A DNA stretch of 64,000 nucleotides from Mycobacterium sp. MYCO198283. Lineage in GTDB: Bacteria; Actinomycetota; Actinomycetes; Mycobacteriales; Mycobacteriaceae. The stretch is from contig NZ_JAJQJI010000007.1 in NCBI RefSeq assembly GCF_021213805.1, forward strand, positions 124,001-188,000. Direction: 5' to 3'. The notes beneath the pieces are model-generated. The model saw only the letters and a list, made by a program, of their open reading frames with translations, did no database searches and was not told where the DNA came from. Position numbers and translations under genes: made by a program. Each line of letters starts with the position of its first letter. Positions within the stretch are counted from its first letter, which is position 1. Positions 55,192-64,000 of this stretch are shown piece after piece.

Positions 55192-56178
55192 GTGCGAGCC
55201 ATCGAAGTTTCCGAACACGGCGGTCCCGACGTCCTGCGCATGGTGGATCGGCCGGAGCCGACACCAGCCGCCGGACAGGTGGTGATCCGCGCCGACGCCA
55301 TCGGCGTCAACTTCATCGACACCTATTTCCGGTCGGGTCTCTACCACCGCGAGGTGCCGTTCGTCGTGGGCGCCGAGGTATGCGGCACGATCGCGGCGGT
55401 CGGCGACGACGTTGCCGCACTCGCGGTGGGCGACCGGGTGGTGACGGCCGCCGCCGACGGCGCGTACGCGCAGCTGTGCACGGCGCCGGCCGATTACGTC
55501 GCCTACGTGCCCGACGGCGTCGCCTCCGACGTCGCCGCGTCGGCGCTGCTCAAGGGGATGACGGCGCATTACCTCATCAAGTCGGTCTACGAGTTGGCGC
55601 CGCGCGACACCGTGCTGGTGCACGCCGGGGCCGGCGGCGTCGGGCTGCTGCTGACGCAGTGGGCCACCAGCGTGGGCGCCAAGGTGATCACGACGGCGTC
55701 GACCAAGGAGAAGGCCGAGCTGTCCCGGGCTGCCGGCGCCGTCGAGGTGCTCGACTATCCCTCCCACGATGACCGGGGCGCCGCGGAGTTCGCCGCCCGC
55801 ATCCGCGACCTGACCGACGCCACCGGCGTCGCCGCGGTGTACGACGGTGTCGGCGCCAGCACGTTCGAGGCCAGCCTCGCCAGCCTCGCGGTGCGAGGCA
55901 CGCTCGCGCTGTTCGGGGCGTCGAGCGGCCCGGTGCCGCCGTTCGACCCGCAGCGGCTCAACGCCGCCGGATCGGTCTACCTGACCCGCCCGTCGCTCGC
56001 CCACTTCACCCGCACCCCCGACGAGTTCTCGTGGCGCGCCGGGGAACTGCTCAGCGCCATCGCGGACGGCTCGCTGTCGGTGACGGTGAGCGAGCGCTAC
56101 CCGCTGGCGCAGGCCGCCCGCGCGCACGACGACCTGCAGGGCCGCCGAACGGTCGGGTCGATCGTGCTGGTGCCCTAG
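55192..56178 (+). CDS. qor: NADPH:quinone oxidoreductase
   Basis: 328 residues, zinc-free medium-chain dehydrogenase of the quinone oxidoreductase type. The N-terminal GroES-like domain has '[32 protein letters not shown]'; the Rossmann NADPH motif is '[26 protein letters not shown]'. No zinc-ligand cysteines are present. Expected reaction is NADPH reduction of quinones. GTG at 55192, with GAGAGGGA upstream. The 3' end overlaps the convergent ctaB gene by 4 nt. Corresponds to Rv1454c. Confidence 0.92.
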   Translation: MRAIEVSEHGGPDVLRMVDRPEPTPAAGQVVIRADAIGVNFIDTYFRSGLYHREVPFVVGAEVCGTIAAVGDDVAALAVGDRVVTAAADGAYAQLCTAPADYVAYVPDGVASDVAASALLKGMTAHYLIKSVYELAPRDTVLVHAGAGGVGLLLTQWATSVGAKVITTASTKEKAELSRAAGAVEVLDYPSHDDRGAAEFAARIRDLTDATGVAAVYDGVGASTFEASLASLAVRGTLALFGASSGPVPPFDPQRLNAAGSVYLTRPSLAHFTRTPDEFSWRAGELLSAIADGSLSVTVSERYPLAQAARAHDDLQGRRTVGSIVLVP

Positions 56179-57098
56179 AACACCGTCGGCAGGGCGAGCG
56201 CCGAGTCGACGGCCAGTGCGCAGAACACCACCGCCAGGTAGTTGTTCGACTGCAGGAACAGCCGCAGCGGCTTGACCGGCTCCCCGCGGCGCACGCCGGC
56301 ATACAGCTGGTGGGCCATCGCGAGGAACCACACGCCGGCGAGCACGGCGACCGCGGTGTACAGCCAGCCCGCGGCGGGCGTCAGCGCCAGCGTGGCCGCC
56401 ACCGTCAACCAGGTGTAGACCACGATGTGGCAGGTGACCTGCTGCTCGGTGGCCACGGCCGGCAACATCGGCACGCCCGCCGCGCGGTAGTCGTCCTTGT
56501 AGCGCATCGCCAGCGCCCAGGTGTGCGGCGGCGTCCAGAAGAAGATGACCGCGAACATCACCAGCGCGGGCCACTGGATGGTGCCGGTGACCGCCGACCA
56601 GCCGATCATCACCGGCATGCAGCCGGCCGCGCCGCCCCACACCACGTTCTGCGATGTCCGGCGTTTGAGCAGCAGGGTGTAGACGAACAGGTAGAACGCA
56701 ATGGTCGCCAGCGCCAACAGGCCCGACAGCAGGTTGCTGGTCCACCACAGCCAGCCGAACGATCCGGCGGTGAGCAGCAGGCCGAAGACCAGCGCGTGCG
56801 TGCGGGGCACCGTCGCCCGGGCCAGCGGCCGCCGGGCGGTGCGCTTCATCACCTTGTCGATGTCGGCGTCGGCCACGCAGTTCAGCGTGTTGGCGCCCGC
56901 CGCGGCCAGCATCCCGCCGATCAGCGTGTTGACGATCAGCAGCGGCGCCACCGTGCCGCGGTCGGCCAGCAGCATCGCCGGGATGGCGGTGACCAGCAGC
57001 AACTCGATGACGCGCGGTTTGGTGAGCGCGATGTAGGCCAGCGTGGTGTCGCGAACGCGGCCGAGCACGGACCGCTGCGCGCGCTCGCGAATGCTCAC
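56175..57098 (-). CDS. ctaB: Protoheme IX farnesyltransferase (heme O synthase) CtaB
   Basis: 307 residues, UbiA-superfamily prenyltransferase with about nine helices. It attaches a farnesyl group to heme B to give heme O, the substrate of CtaA. The first Asp-rich motif is '[24 protein letters not shown]' and the second is '[16 protein letters not shown]'. '[18 protein letters not shown]' is the CtaB hallmark. GTG at 57098 has AAGGAGAA 6 nt upstream. Divergent from tkt across 227 bp. Corresponds to Rv1451. Confidence 0.96.
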   Translation of the reverse strand: MSIRERAQRSVLGRVRDTTLAYIALTKPRVIELLLVTAIPAMLLADRGTVAPLLIVNTLIGGMLAAAGANTLNCVADADIDKVMKRTARRPLARATVPRTHALVFGLLLTAGSFGWLWWTSNLLSGLLALATIAFYLFVYTLLLKRRTSQNVVWGGAAGCMPVMIGWSAVTGTIQWPALVMFAVIFFWTPPHTWALAMRYKDDYRAAGVPMLPAVATEQQVTCHIVVYTWLTVAATLALTPAAGWLYTAVAVLAGVWFLAMAHQLYAGVRRGEPVKPLRLFLQSNNYLAVVFCALAVDSALALPTVF

Positions 57099-57325
57099 CT
57101 GTTCTCCTTGCGATCACGGCAGGATCTACCGCGCGGACGCGACTTCTACTACAGGCGATGGTAGACCCGTCGGCGGCTCGGGCGTGACCGCAGGGTCGTT
57201 CGGCCGCCCGGCTTTCGGGGTAACACCAGGTGACATCGGCTACGTCGCCGTCCTACCGATCGACCAGCCCCGGGCACCCAACTAGGGTGAGGATGGGCCT
57301 GCCCACCGAAGCGAGGAGCGAGTTC
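57099..57325. promoter_or_regulatory. ctaB-tkt divergent intergenic region
   Basis: 227 bp. For tkt, a -10 box TAGGGT (57283-57288) would start transcription about 30 nt before the GTG at 57326, leaving room for the GAGGAG site at 57313-57318. A CTACTACAGGCGATGGTAG element (57147-57165) is an imperfect inverted repeat similar to the ctaA promoter palindrome. No other gene is apparent. Confidence 0.45.
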
Positions 57326-59419
<2,094 letters not shown>

Positions 59420-59447
59420 CGACTTTTCACCTTCGAAGGAGCTCCTC

Positions 59448-60566
59448 ATGTCGCAGAACCCCAACCTCGCGGCGCTGTCGGCCGCAGGGGTGTCCGTATG
59501 GCTCGACGACCTGTCGAGGGACCGCATCAAGTCCGGCAACCTCAAGGAACTGATCGAGACCCGCAGCGTCGTCGGCGTCACCACCAACCCGTCGATCTTC
59601 CAGGCGGCGCTGTCGTCGGGCAACGCCTACGACGACCAGCTGCGTGAGCTCGCCGAGCGCGGCGCCGACGTCGACGCCGCCATCCGCACCGTCACCACCG
59701 ACGACGTCCGCGACGCCTGCGACGTGTTCGCCGACGTGTTCACGGCGACCGACGGCGTCGACGGCCGGGTGTCCATCGAGGTGGACCCGCGGCTCGCCCA
59801 CGACGCCGACAAGACCGTCGCCCAGGCCGTCGAGCTGTGGAAGATCGTCGACCGGCCGAACCTCTTCATCAAGATCCCGGCGACGAAGGCGGGCATTCCG
59901 GCCATCACGGCGACCTTGGCCGAGGGCATCTCCGTCAACGTCACGCTGATCTTCTCGGTGGAGCGCCACCGGCTGGTGATGGACGCCTACCTCGCCGGCC
60001 TGGAGAAGGCGAAGGAAGCCGGACACGACCTGTCGACCATCCATTCGGTCGCGTCGTTCTTCGTCTCGCGCGTGGACACCGAGATCGACAAGCGGCTGGA
60101 GCAGCACGGCGACGAGGAGGCGCTGGCCCTGCGCGGGCAAGCCGGCGTCGCGAACGCACGGCTGGCGTACGCCGCCTACCAGGAGGTGTTCGAGGGCGGC
60201 GAGCGGTTCGCGGCGCTCAAGCAGGCCGGCGCCCGCGTGCAGCGGCCGCTGTGGGCGTCGACCGGCGTGAAGAACCCGGAGTACTCCGACACGCTGTACG
60301 TCACCGAGCTCGTCGCGCCGAACACCGTGAACACGATGCCCGCCAAGACCATCGAGGCGGTCGCGGACCACGGTGTCATCACCGGCGACACCGTCACCGG
60401 CACCGCCGAGGCCGCGCAGGAGGTCTTCGACAAGCTCGACGGGCTCAGCATCGACCTGACCGACGCGTTCATCGTGCTGGAGAACGAGGGCATCGAAAAA
60501 TTCGAGAAGGCCTGGCAAGAATTGCTGGAGGCCACCCGGGATCAGCTCGACGACAAGAAATCCTGA
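59448..60566 (+). CDS. tal: Transaldolase
   Basis: 372 residues, actinobacterial (longer) transaldolase, exchanging a dihydroxyacetone unit between sugar phosphates. The Schiff-base lysine is Lys142 in '[15 protein letters not shown]'. '[23 protein letters not shown]' and '[33 protein letters not shown]' are family signatures. ATG at 59448 with GAAGGAG 7 nt upstream, 28 nt after tkt. Confidence 0.97.
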   Translation: MSQNPNLAALSAAGVSVWLDDLSRDRIKSGNLKELIETRSVVGVTTNPSIFQAALSSGNAYDDQLRELAERGADVDAAIRTVTTDDVRDACDVFADVFTATDGVDGRVSIEVDPRLAHDADKTVAQAVELWKIVDRPNLFIKIPATKAGIPAITATLAEGISVNVTLIFSVERHRLVMDAYLAGLEKAKEAGHDLSTIHSVASFFVSRVDTEIDKRLEQHGDEEALALRGQAGVANARLAYAAYQEVFEGGERFAALKQAGARVQRPLWASTGVKNPEYSDTLYVTELVAPNTVNTMPAKTIEAVADHGVITGDTVTGTAEAAQEVFDKLDGLSIDLTDAFIVLENEGIEKFEKAWQELLEATRDQLDDKKS

Positions 60567-60574
60567 GCCCCGAG

Positions 60575-62101
60575 ATGGCGGAGTGGCAGAACCCGCTGCG
60601 GGACAAGCGCGACAAGCGCATGCCCCGCATCGCGGGCCCCTGCGGTGTCGTGATCTTCGGCGTCACCGGCGACCTGTCGCGCAAGAAGCTGATGCCGGCG
60701 ATCTACGACCTCGCCAACCGCGGCCTGCTGCCGGCGTCGTTCTCGCTCATCGGCTTCGCCCGCCGGGACTGGGAGGACGAGGACTTCGGCCAAGTCGTCT
60801 ACGAGGCCGTGAAGGCGCACGCGCGCACACCGTTCCGGCAGGAGGTGTGGGACCGGCTCGCCGAGGGCGTGCGGTTCGTGCAGGGGACCTTTGACGACGA
60901 CGCGGCGTTCGCGCGGCTCGCCGAGACGCTGGAAAAGCTGGACGCCGAACGCGGGACCGGCGGCAACCACGCGTTCTACCTGTCGATCCCGCCGAAGGCG
61001 TTCCCGGTGGTGTGCGAGCAGCTGTCGAAATCCGGGCTCGCCCGGCCGCAGGGCGACCGCTGGAGCCGGGTGGTCATCGAAAAGCCGTTCGGGCACGACC
61101 TGGCGAGCGCCCAGGAGCTCAACGCCGTCGTGAACAGCGTCTTCCCCGAGGAGACGGTGTTCCGCATCGACCACTACCTCGGCAAGGAGACGGTCCAGAA
61201 CATCCTGGCGCTGCGGTTCGCGAACGAGCTGTACGAGCCGATCTGGAACGCCCACTACGTCGACCACGTCCAGATCACGATGGCCGAGGACATCGGCCTC
61301 GGCGGCCGCGGCGGCTACTACGACGGCATCGGCGCGGCCCGCGACGTCATCCAGAACCACCTGCTGCAGCTGTTGGCGCTCACCGCGATGGAGGAGCCGG
61401 TCAGCTTCCACCCCGACGAGCTGCAGGCCGAGAAGATCAAGGTGCTGTCGGCGACGCGGCTCGCCGAGCCGTTGCGCGAGACCACCGCCCGCGGGCAGTA
61501 CACCGCGGGCTGGCAGGGCAGCGAGCAGGTCGTCGGGCTGCTGGAGGAGGAGGGCTTCTCGAAGACCTCGACCACCGAGACGTTCGCGGCGATCGAGCTC
61601 GAAGTGGACACCCGGCGCTGGGCGGGGGTGCCGTTCTACCTGCGCACCGGGAAGCGGCTGGGTCGCCGGGTCACCGAGATCGCCCTGGTGTTCAAGCGGG
61701 CGCCGCACCTGCCGTTCGACGCGACGATGACCGAGGAGCTCGGCCAGAACGCGCTCGTGCTGCGCATCCAGCCCGACGAGGGCATCACGCTGCGGTTCGG
61801 GTCGAAGGTGCCCGGCAACAACATGGAAGTGCGTGACGTCAACATGGACTTCTCGTACGGGTCGGCGTTCGCCGAGGAGTCCCCCGAAGCCTACGAGCGG
61901 CTCATCCTCGACGTGCTGCTGGGCGAACCGTCGCTGTTCCCGGTGAACGACGAGGTCGAATTGTCTTGGCGCATCCTCGATCCCGTGCTCGAGCACTGGG
62001 CGGCGGGAGGTACGCCGGACCCGTACGAGGCGGGTACCTGGGGGCCGCAGTCCGCGTTCGAGATGCTGCGGCGCACCGGCCGGGAATGGCGGCGGCCGTG
62101 A
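60575..62101 (+). CDS. zwf2: Glucose-6-phosphate 1-dehydrogenase
   Basis: 508 residues. Oxidises glucose 6-phosphate to 6-phosphogluconolactone with NADP. The coenzyme motif is 'GVVIFGVTGDLSRKKLMPAIYDLANRG', the active-site motif 'FRIDHYLGKETVQNILALRFAN' and the substrate-binding 'VIEKPFGHDLASA' are intact. ATG at 60575 lies 8 nt after tal without a strong ribosome binding site, so it may rely on translational coupling. It is followed by opcA, its activator in actinobacteria. Confidence 0.97.
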   Translation: MAEWQNPLRDKRDKRMPRIAGPCGVVIFGVTGDLSRKKLMPAIYDLANRGLLPASFSLIGFARRDWEDEDFGQVVYEAVKAHARTPFRQEVWDRLAEGVRFVQGTFDDDAAFARLAETLEKLDAERGTGGNHAFYLSIPPKAFPVVCEQLSKSGLARPQGDRWSRVVIEKPFGHDLASAQELNAVVNSVFPEETVFRIDHYLGKETVQNILALRFANELYEPIWNAHYVDHVQITMAEDIGLGGRGGYYDGIGAARDVIQNHLLQLLALTAMEEPVSFHPDELQAEKIKVLSATRLAEPLRETTARGQYTAGWQGSEQVVGLLEEEGFSKTSTTETFAAIELEVDTRRWAGVPFYLRTGKRLGRRVTEIALVFKRAPHLPFDATMTEELGQNALVLRIQPDEGITLRFGSKVPGNNMEVRDVNMDFSYGSAFAEESPEAYERLILDVLLGEPSLFPVNDEVELSWRILDPVLEHWAAGGTPDPYEAGTWGPQSAFEMLRRTGREWRRP

Positions 62102-62104
62102 CGA

Positions 62105-62155
62105 GCGCTTGCGCGAGGAACCATCGGACACCGACCAGCGCTGGCGCGAGGAACC
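62105..62155 (+). repeat. Direct repeat in the zwf2-opcA gap
   Basis: Two 18-nt copies (62105-62122 and 62138-62155, 17 of 18 identical, GCGCTTGCGCGAGGAACC versus GCGCTGGCGCGAGGAACC) fill most of the 61-bp gap. Each contains a GAGGA; the second copy's GAGGA is 10 nt before the opcA ATG and probably serves as its ribosome binding site. Confidence 0.6.
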
Positions 62156-62162
62156 GAATCCG

Positions 62163-63074
62163 ATGAAAGTGCAGCTCGAGGCCACCACGACGAACGACGT
62201 CAACAAGCGGATCAGCAGCCTTCGCGAGGAGGGTGGTGCGCTGACGCTGAGCCGGGTGCTCACGCTGGTGATCGCCGCCGACGACGACGCGGTGATGGAA
62301 GCCGCCGTCGACGCGGCCACGGCGGCCAGCCGGGAGCATCCGTCACGGATCATCGCGCTGGTGCCGGGAGACCGGGCCGCGGCGGGTCCGCGGCTGGACG
62401 CCGAGCTGCGGGTGGGTCACGACGCCGGCGCGGGCGAGGTGGTGGTGCTGCGGCTCACGGGTCCGCTCGCCGACCACGCCGCCAGCGTGGTGGTGCCGTT
62501 CCTGCTGCCGGACACACCGGTGGTGGCGTGGTGGCCGGCGACCGCGCCCGACGTGCCGGCGCAGGATCCGCTGGGGAGGCTGGCCATCCGGCGGATCACC
62601 GACGCCACGAACGCGCCGGACCCGCTCGCGTCGATCAAGGGCCGCCTCGCGGGCTATACGGGCGGTGACACGGACCTGGCGTGGAGCCGCATCACCTACT
62701 GGCGGGCGCTGCTGACCTCGGCGCTCGACCAGCCGCCGCACGAAGCGGTGCAATCGGCGCTGGTGTCGGGGCTGCGGGAGGAGCCGGCGCTCGATCTGCT
62801 GGCCGGTTGGCTGGCCAGCCGCATCGACGGCCCGGTGCAGCGCGCTGTCGGCGAGCTCAAGGTGGAGCTGACCCGGGCGAGCGAGACGGTGACGCTGTCG
62901 CGGCCGCAGAACGGCGTCACCGCCACGCTGCGGCGCACCGCGCGGCCCGAGGCGATGCTTCCGCTGGCCCGGCGCGAGACGCGGGATTGCCTCGCCGAGG
63001 ACCTGCGCCGACTCGACGCCGACGAGATCTACCACGACGCCCTGATCGGACTGGAGAAGGTGCACTACCTATGA
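62163..63074 (+). CDS. opcA: Glucose-6-phosphate dehydrogenase assembly protein OpcA
   Basis: 303 residues, equal in length to M. tuberculosis OpcA (Rv1446c). The family sequence '[44 protein letters not shown]', '[37 protein letters not shown]' and '[27 protein letters not shown]' is clear. It activates or assembles Zwf. ATG at 62163 gives the conserved length; an ATG/GTG at 62109 would add 18 residues encoded by the direct repeats. It overlaps pgl by 4 nt. Confidence 0.95.
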   Translation: MKVQLEATTTNDVNKRISSLREEGGALTLSRVLTLVIAADDDAVMEAAVDAATAASREHPSRIIALVPGDRAAAGPRLDAELRVGHDAGAGEVVVLRLTGPLADHAASVVVPFLLPDTPVVAWWPATAPDVPAQDPLGRLAIRRITDATNAPDPLASIKGRLAGYTGGDTDLAWSRITYWRALLTSALDQPPHEAVQSALVSGLREEPALDLLAGWLASRIDGPVQRAVGELKVELTRASETVTLSRPQNGVTATLRRTARPEAMLPLARRETRDCLAEDLRRLDADEIYHDALIGLEKVHYL

Positions 63075-63808
63075 CGGCGACGGTCGAGCGTTACCCGGAC
63101 AAGGACGCGCTGGTGGCGGCGGCCGGCGACCGGTTGGTCGACGCCATCGCGGCCGCGATCGCCGAGCGGGGACGGGCCGTTGTCGCCCTGACGGGCGGCG
63201 GCACCGGTGTGGGACTGCTCGAGCGGGCGGCGTCGCGCGGCGGCGGCATCGATTGGTCGAAGGTCCAGCTGTTCTGGGGCGACGAGCGGTTCGTGCCCGC
63301 CGACGACGACGAGCGCAACGACAAGCAGGCACGGTCGGCGCTGCTGGACCGGATCGACATACCAGCCGCCAACGTGCACCCCATCGCCGCCACCGACGGC
63401 GCGTTCGGCGACGACATCGACGCCGCCGCGCGGGCCTACGAGCAGGAGCTGGCGACGGCCGCCGAGGACGGGGCGCCGTCCCCGCGCTTCGACGTCCATC
63501 TGCTGGGCATGGGTCCGGAAGGGCACGTCAACTCGCTGTTCCCGCACACCCCGGCGGTCCGGGAGCGCACGAGGCTGGTGGTCGGTGTCGAGGACTGCCC
63601 GAAGCCGCCGCCGCGCCGCATCACCTTGACGCTGCCGGCGGTGCAGCGCTCCCGCGAGGTGTGGCTCGTCGTCTCCGGCGAGGGCAAGGCCGACGCGGTG
63701 GCCGCCGCGCTGGGCGGCGCCGATCCCGACGACGTGCCGGCCGCCGGCGCCGTGGGCACCGAGCGCACCGTCTGGCTGCTCGACGAGGCCGCCGCTGCCG
63801 CGCTGTAG
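63071..63808 (+). CDS. pgl: 6-phosphogluconolactonase
   Basis: 245 residues, DevB/Pgl type. Hydrolyses 6-phosphogluconolactone, the Zwf product, to 6-phosphogluconate. '[18 protein letters not shown]' (phosphate-binding), '[19 protein letters not shown]' and '[24 protein letters not shown]' with the catalytic-His GMGPEGH are intact. ATG at 63071 forms an ATGA overlap with opcA. Last gene of the pentose phosphate operon; it converges with the minus-strand gene that ends at 63813. Confidence 0.96.
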   Translation: MTATVERYPDKDALVAAAGDRLVDAIAAAIAERGRAVVALTGGGTGVGLLERAASRGGGIDWSKVQLFWGDERFVPADDDERNDKQARSALLDRIDIPAANVHPIAATDGAFGDDIDAAARAYEQELATAAEDGAPSPRFDVHLLGMGPEGHVNSLFPHTPAVRERTRLVVGVEDCPKPPPRRITLTLPAVQRSREVWLVVSGEGKADAVAAALGGADPDDVPAAGAVGTERTVWLLDEAAAAAL

Positions 63809-63812
63809 CCGG

Positions 63813-64000
63813 CTACCAGTGCCGCGCCGCGGCGTTGCCGCGCTCGCCGATCACCGGCGGCGCCACCTCGGGCAGCGGGCCGATCAGCTCGTTGCAGTGG
63901 GCCCTGCTGATGAGGTACCGGGGGATCGACCGGCCCGAGCCGTTGTGGGCGCCCGACCCCACCGCGCCGGGATAGAGGCCGCCCAGCATCGGCCCCGTCG
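63813..64000 (-). CDS. 3' end of an unrecognised minus-strand gene (partial)
   Basis: The last 62 or so codons of a minus-strand frame ending in TAG at 63813-63815, with its start beyond the window. The visible tail is 'GGLYPGAVGSGAHNGSG', 'IPRYLISRAHCNELIGPLP', 'EVAPPVIGERGNAAARHW'. Third codon positions are nearly all G or C, which supports real coding, and the frame is open to the window edge. I recognise no domain. Confidence 0.5.
   Translation of the reverse strand, partial: TGPMLGGLYPGAVGSGAHNGSGRSIPRYLISRAHCNELIGPLPEVAPPVIGERGNAAARHW

Overview
The window is mycobacterial chromosome, most likely from a rapidly growing, high-GC Mycolicibacterium-type species. From memory of the Mycobacterium tuberculosis map, the gene order matches the Rv1547 (dnaE1) to Rv1445c (pgl) interval almost gene for gene, here read in the opposite orientation. 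Codon use is strongly GC3-biased throughout. Many starts are GTG with a TANNNT -10 box 6-8 nt upstream, the actinobacterial leaderless pattern. SufB lacks the intein present in M. tuberculosis. I see no tRNA, rRNA, CRISPR array, insertion sequence or prophage, and no stretch over 300 bases without a gene.

Layout. 1-12.2 kb: dnaE1 (truncated by the window edge), a SecDF-P1-head membrane protein, rarD, an RluD-type pseudouridine synthase, lspA, ansA, dinX and ileS, the last behind an ultrashort T-box leader. 12.2-18.6 kb: lipL, then the methylmalonyl-CoA mutase set mutA-mutB-meaB. 18.6-22.3 kb: membrane genes (TVP38/DedA type, DoxX-like, SPFH, NfeD) and an Rv1486c-like gene. 22.3-31.2 kb: ripA-ripB-moxR1-DUF58-VWA (cell-wall hydrolases and a MoxR chaperone group), followed by mabA-inhA-hemH (FAS-II mycolate synthesis and ferrochelatase). 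31.2-36.7 kb: aconitase with its TetR regulator, a mini-HTH protein and an ABC-F ATPase.

36.9-43.3 kb is the accessory part. A tightly coupled cassette (EspC-like helical protein, DUF1023 alpha/beta hydrolase, lipoprotein) sits between the ABC-F gene and echA12. An SOS-box-controlled 13E12-type HNH gene and a lipoprotein occupy the place where M. tuberculosis has ctpD/PE_PGRS/fadE15. 43.4-49.7 kb: the complete SUF iron-sulfur operon sufR-B-D-C-S-U-T. 49.8-57.1 kb: mptB, an ABC exporter, ctaA, an ATP-grasp protein, qor and ctaB (heme O/A synthesis). 57.3-63.8 kb: the pentose phosphate operon tkt-tal-zwf2-opcA-pgl. The last 190 bases hold the 3' end of an unrecognised minus-strand gene.

Regulatory sites that can be read directly: a perfect AcnR-type operator at acn, a SufR-type palindrome over the sufR start, a perfect mycobacterial LexA box over the HNH gene promoter, and an isoleucine-specific T-box before ileS. 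The best candidate for a poorly described system is the three-gene EspC-like/DUF1023/lipoprotein cassette at 36.9-39.5 kb.
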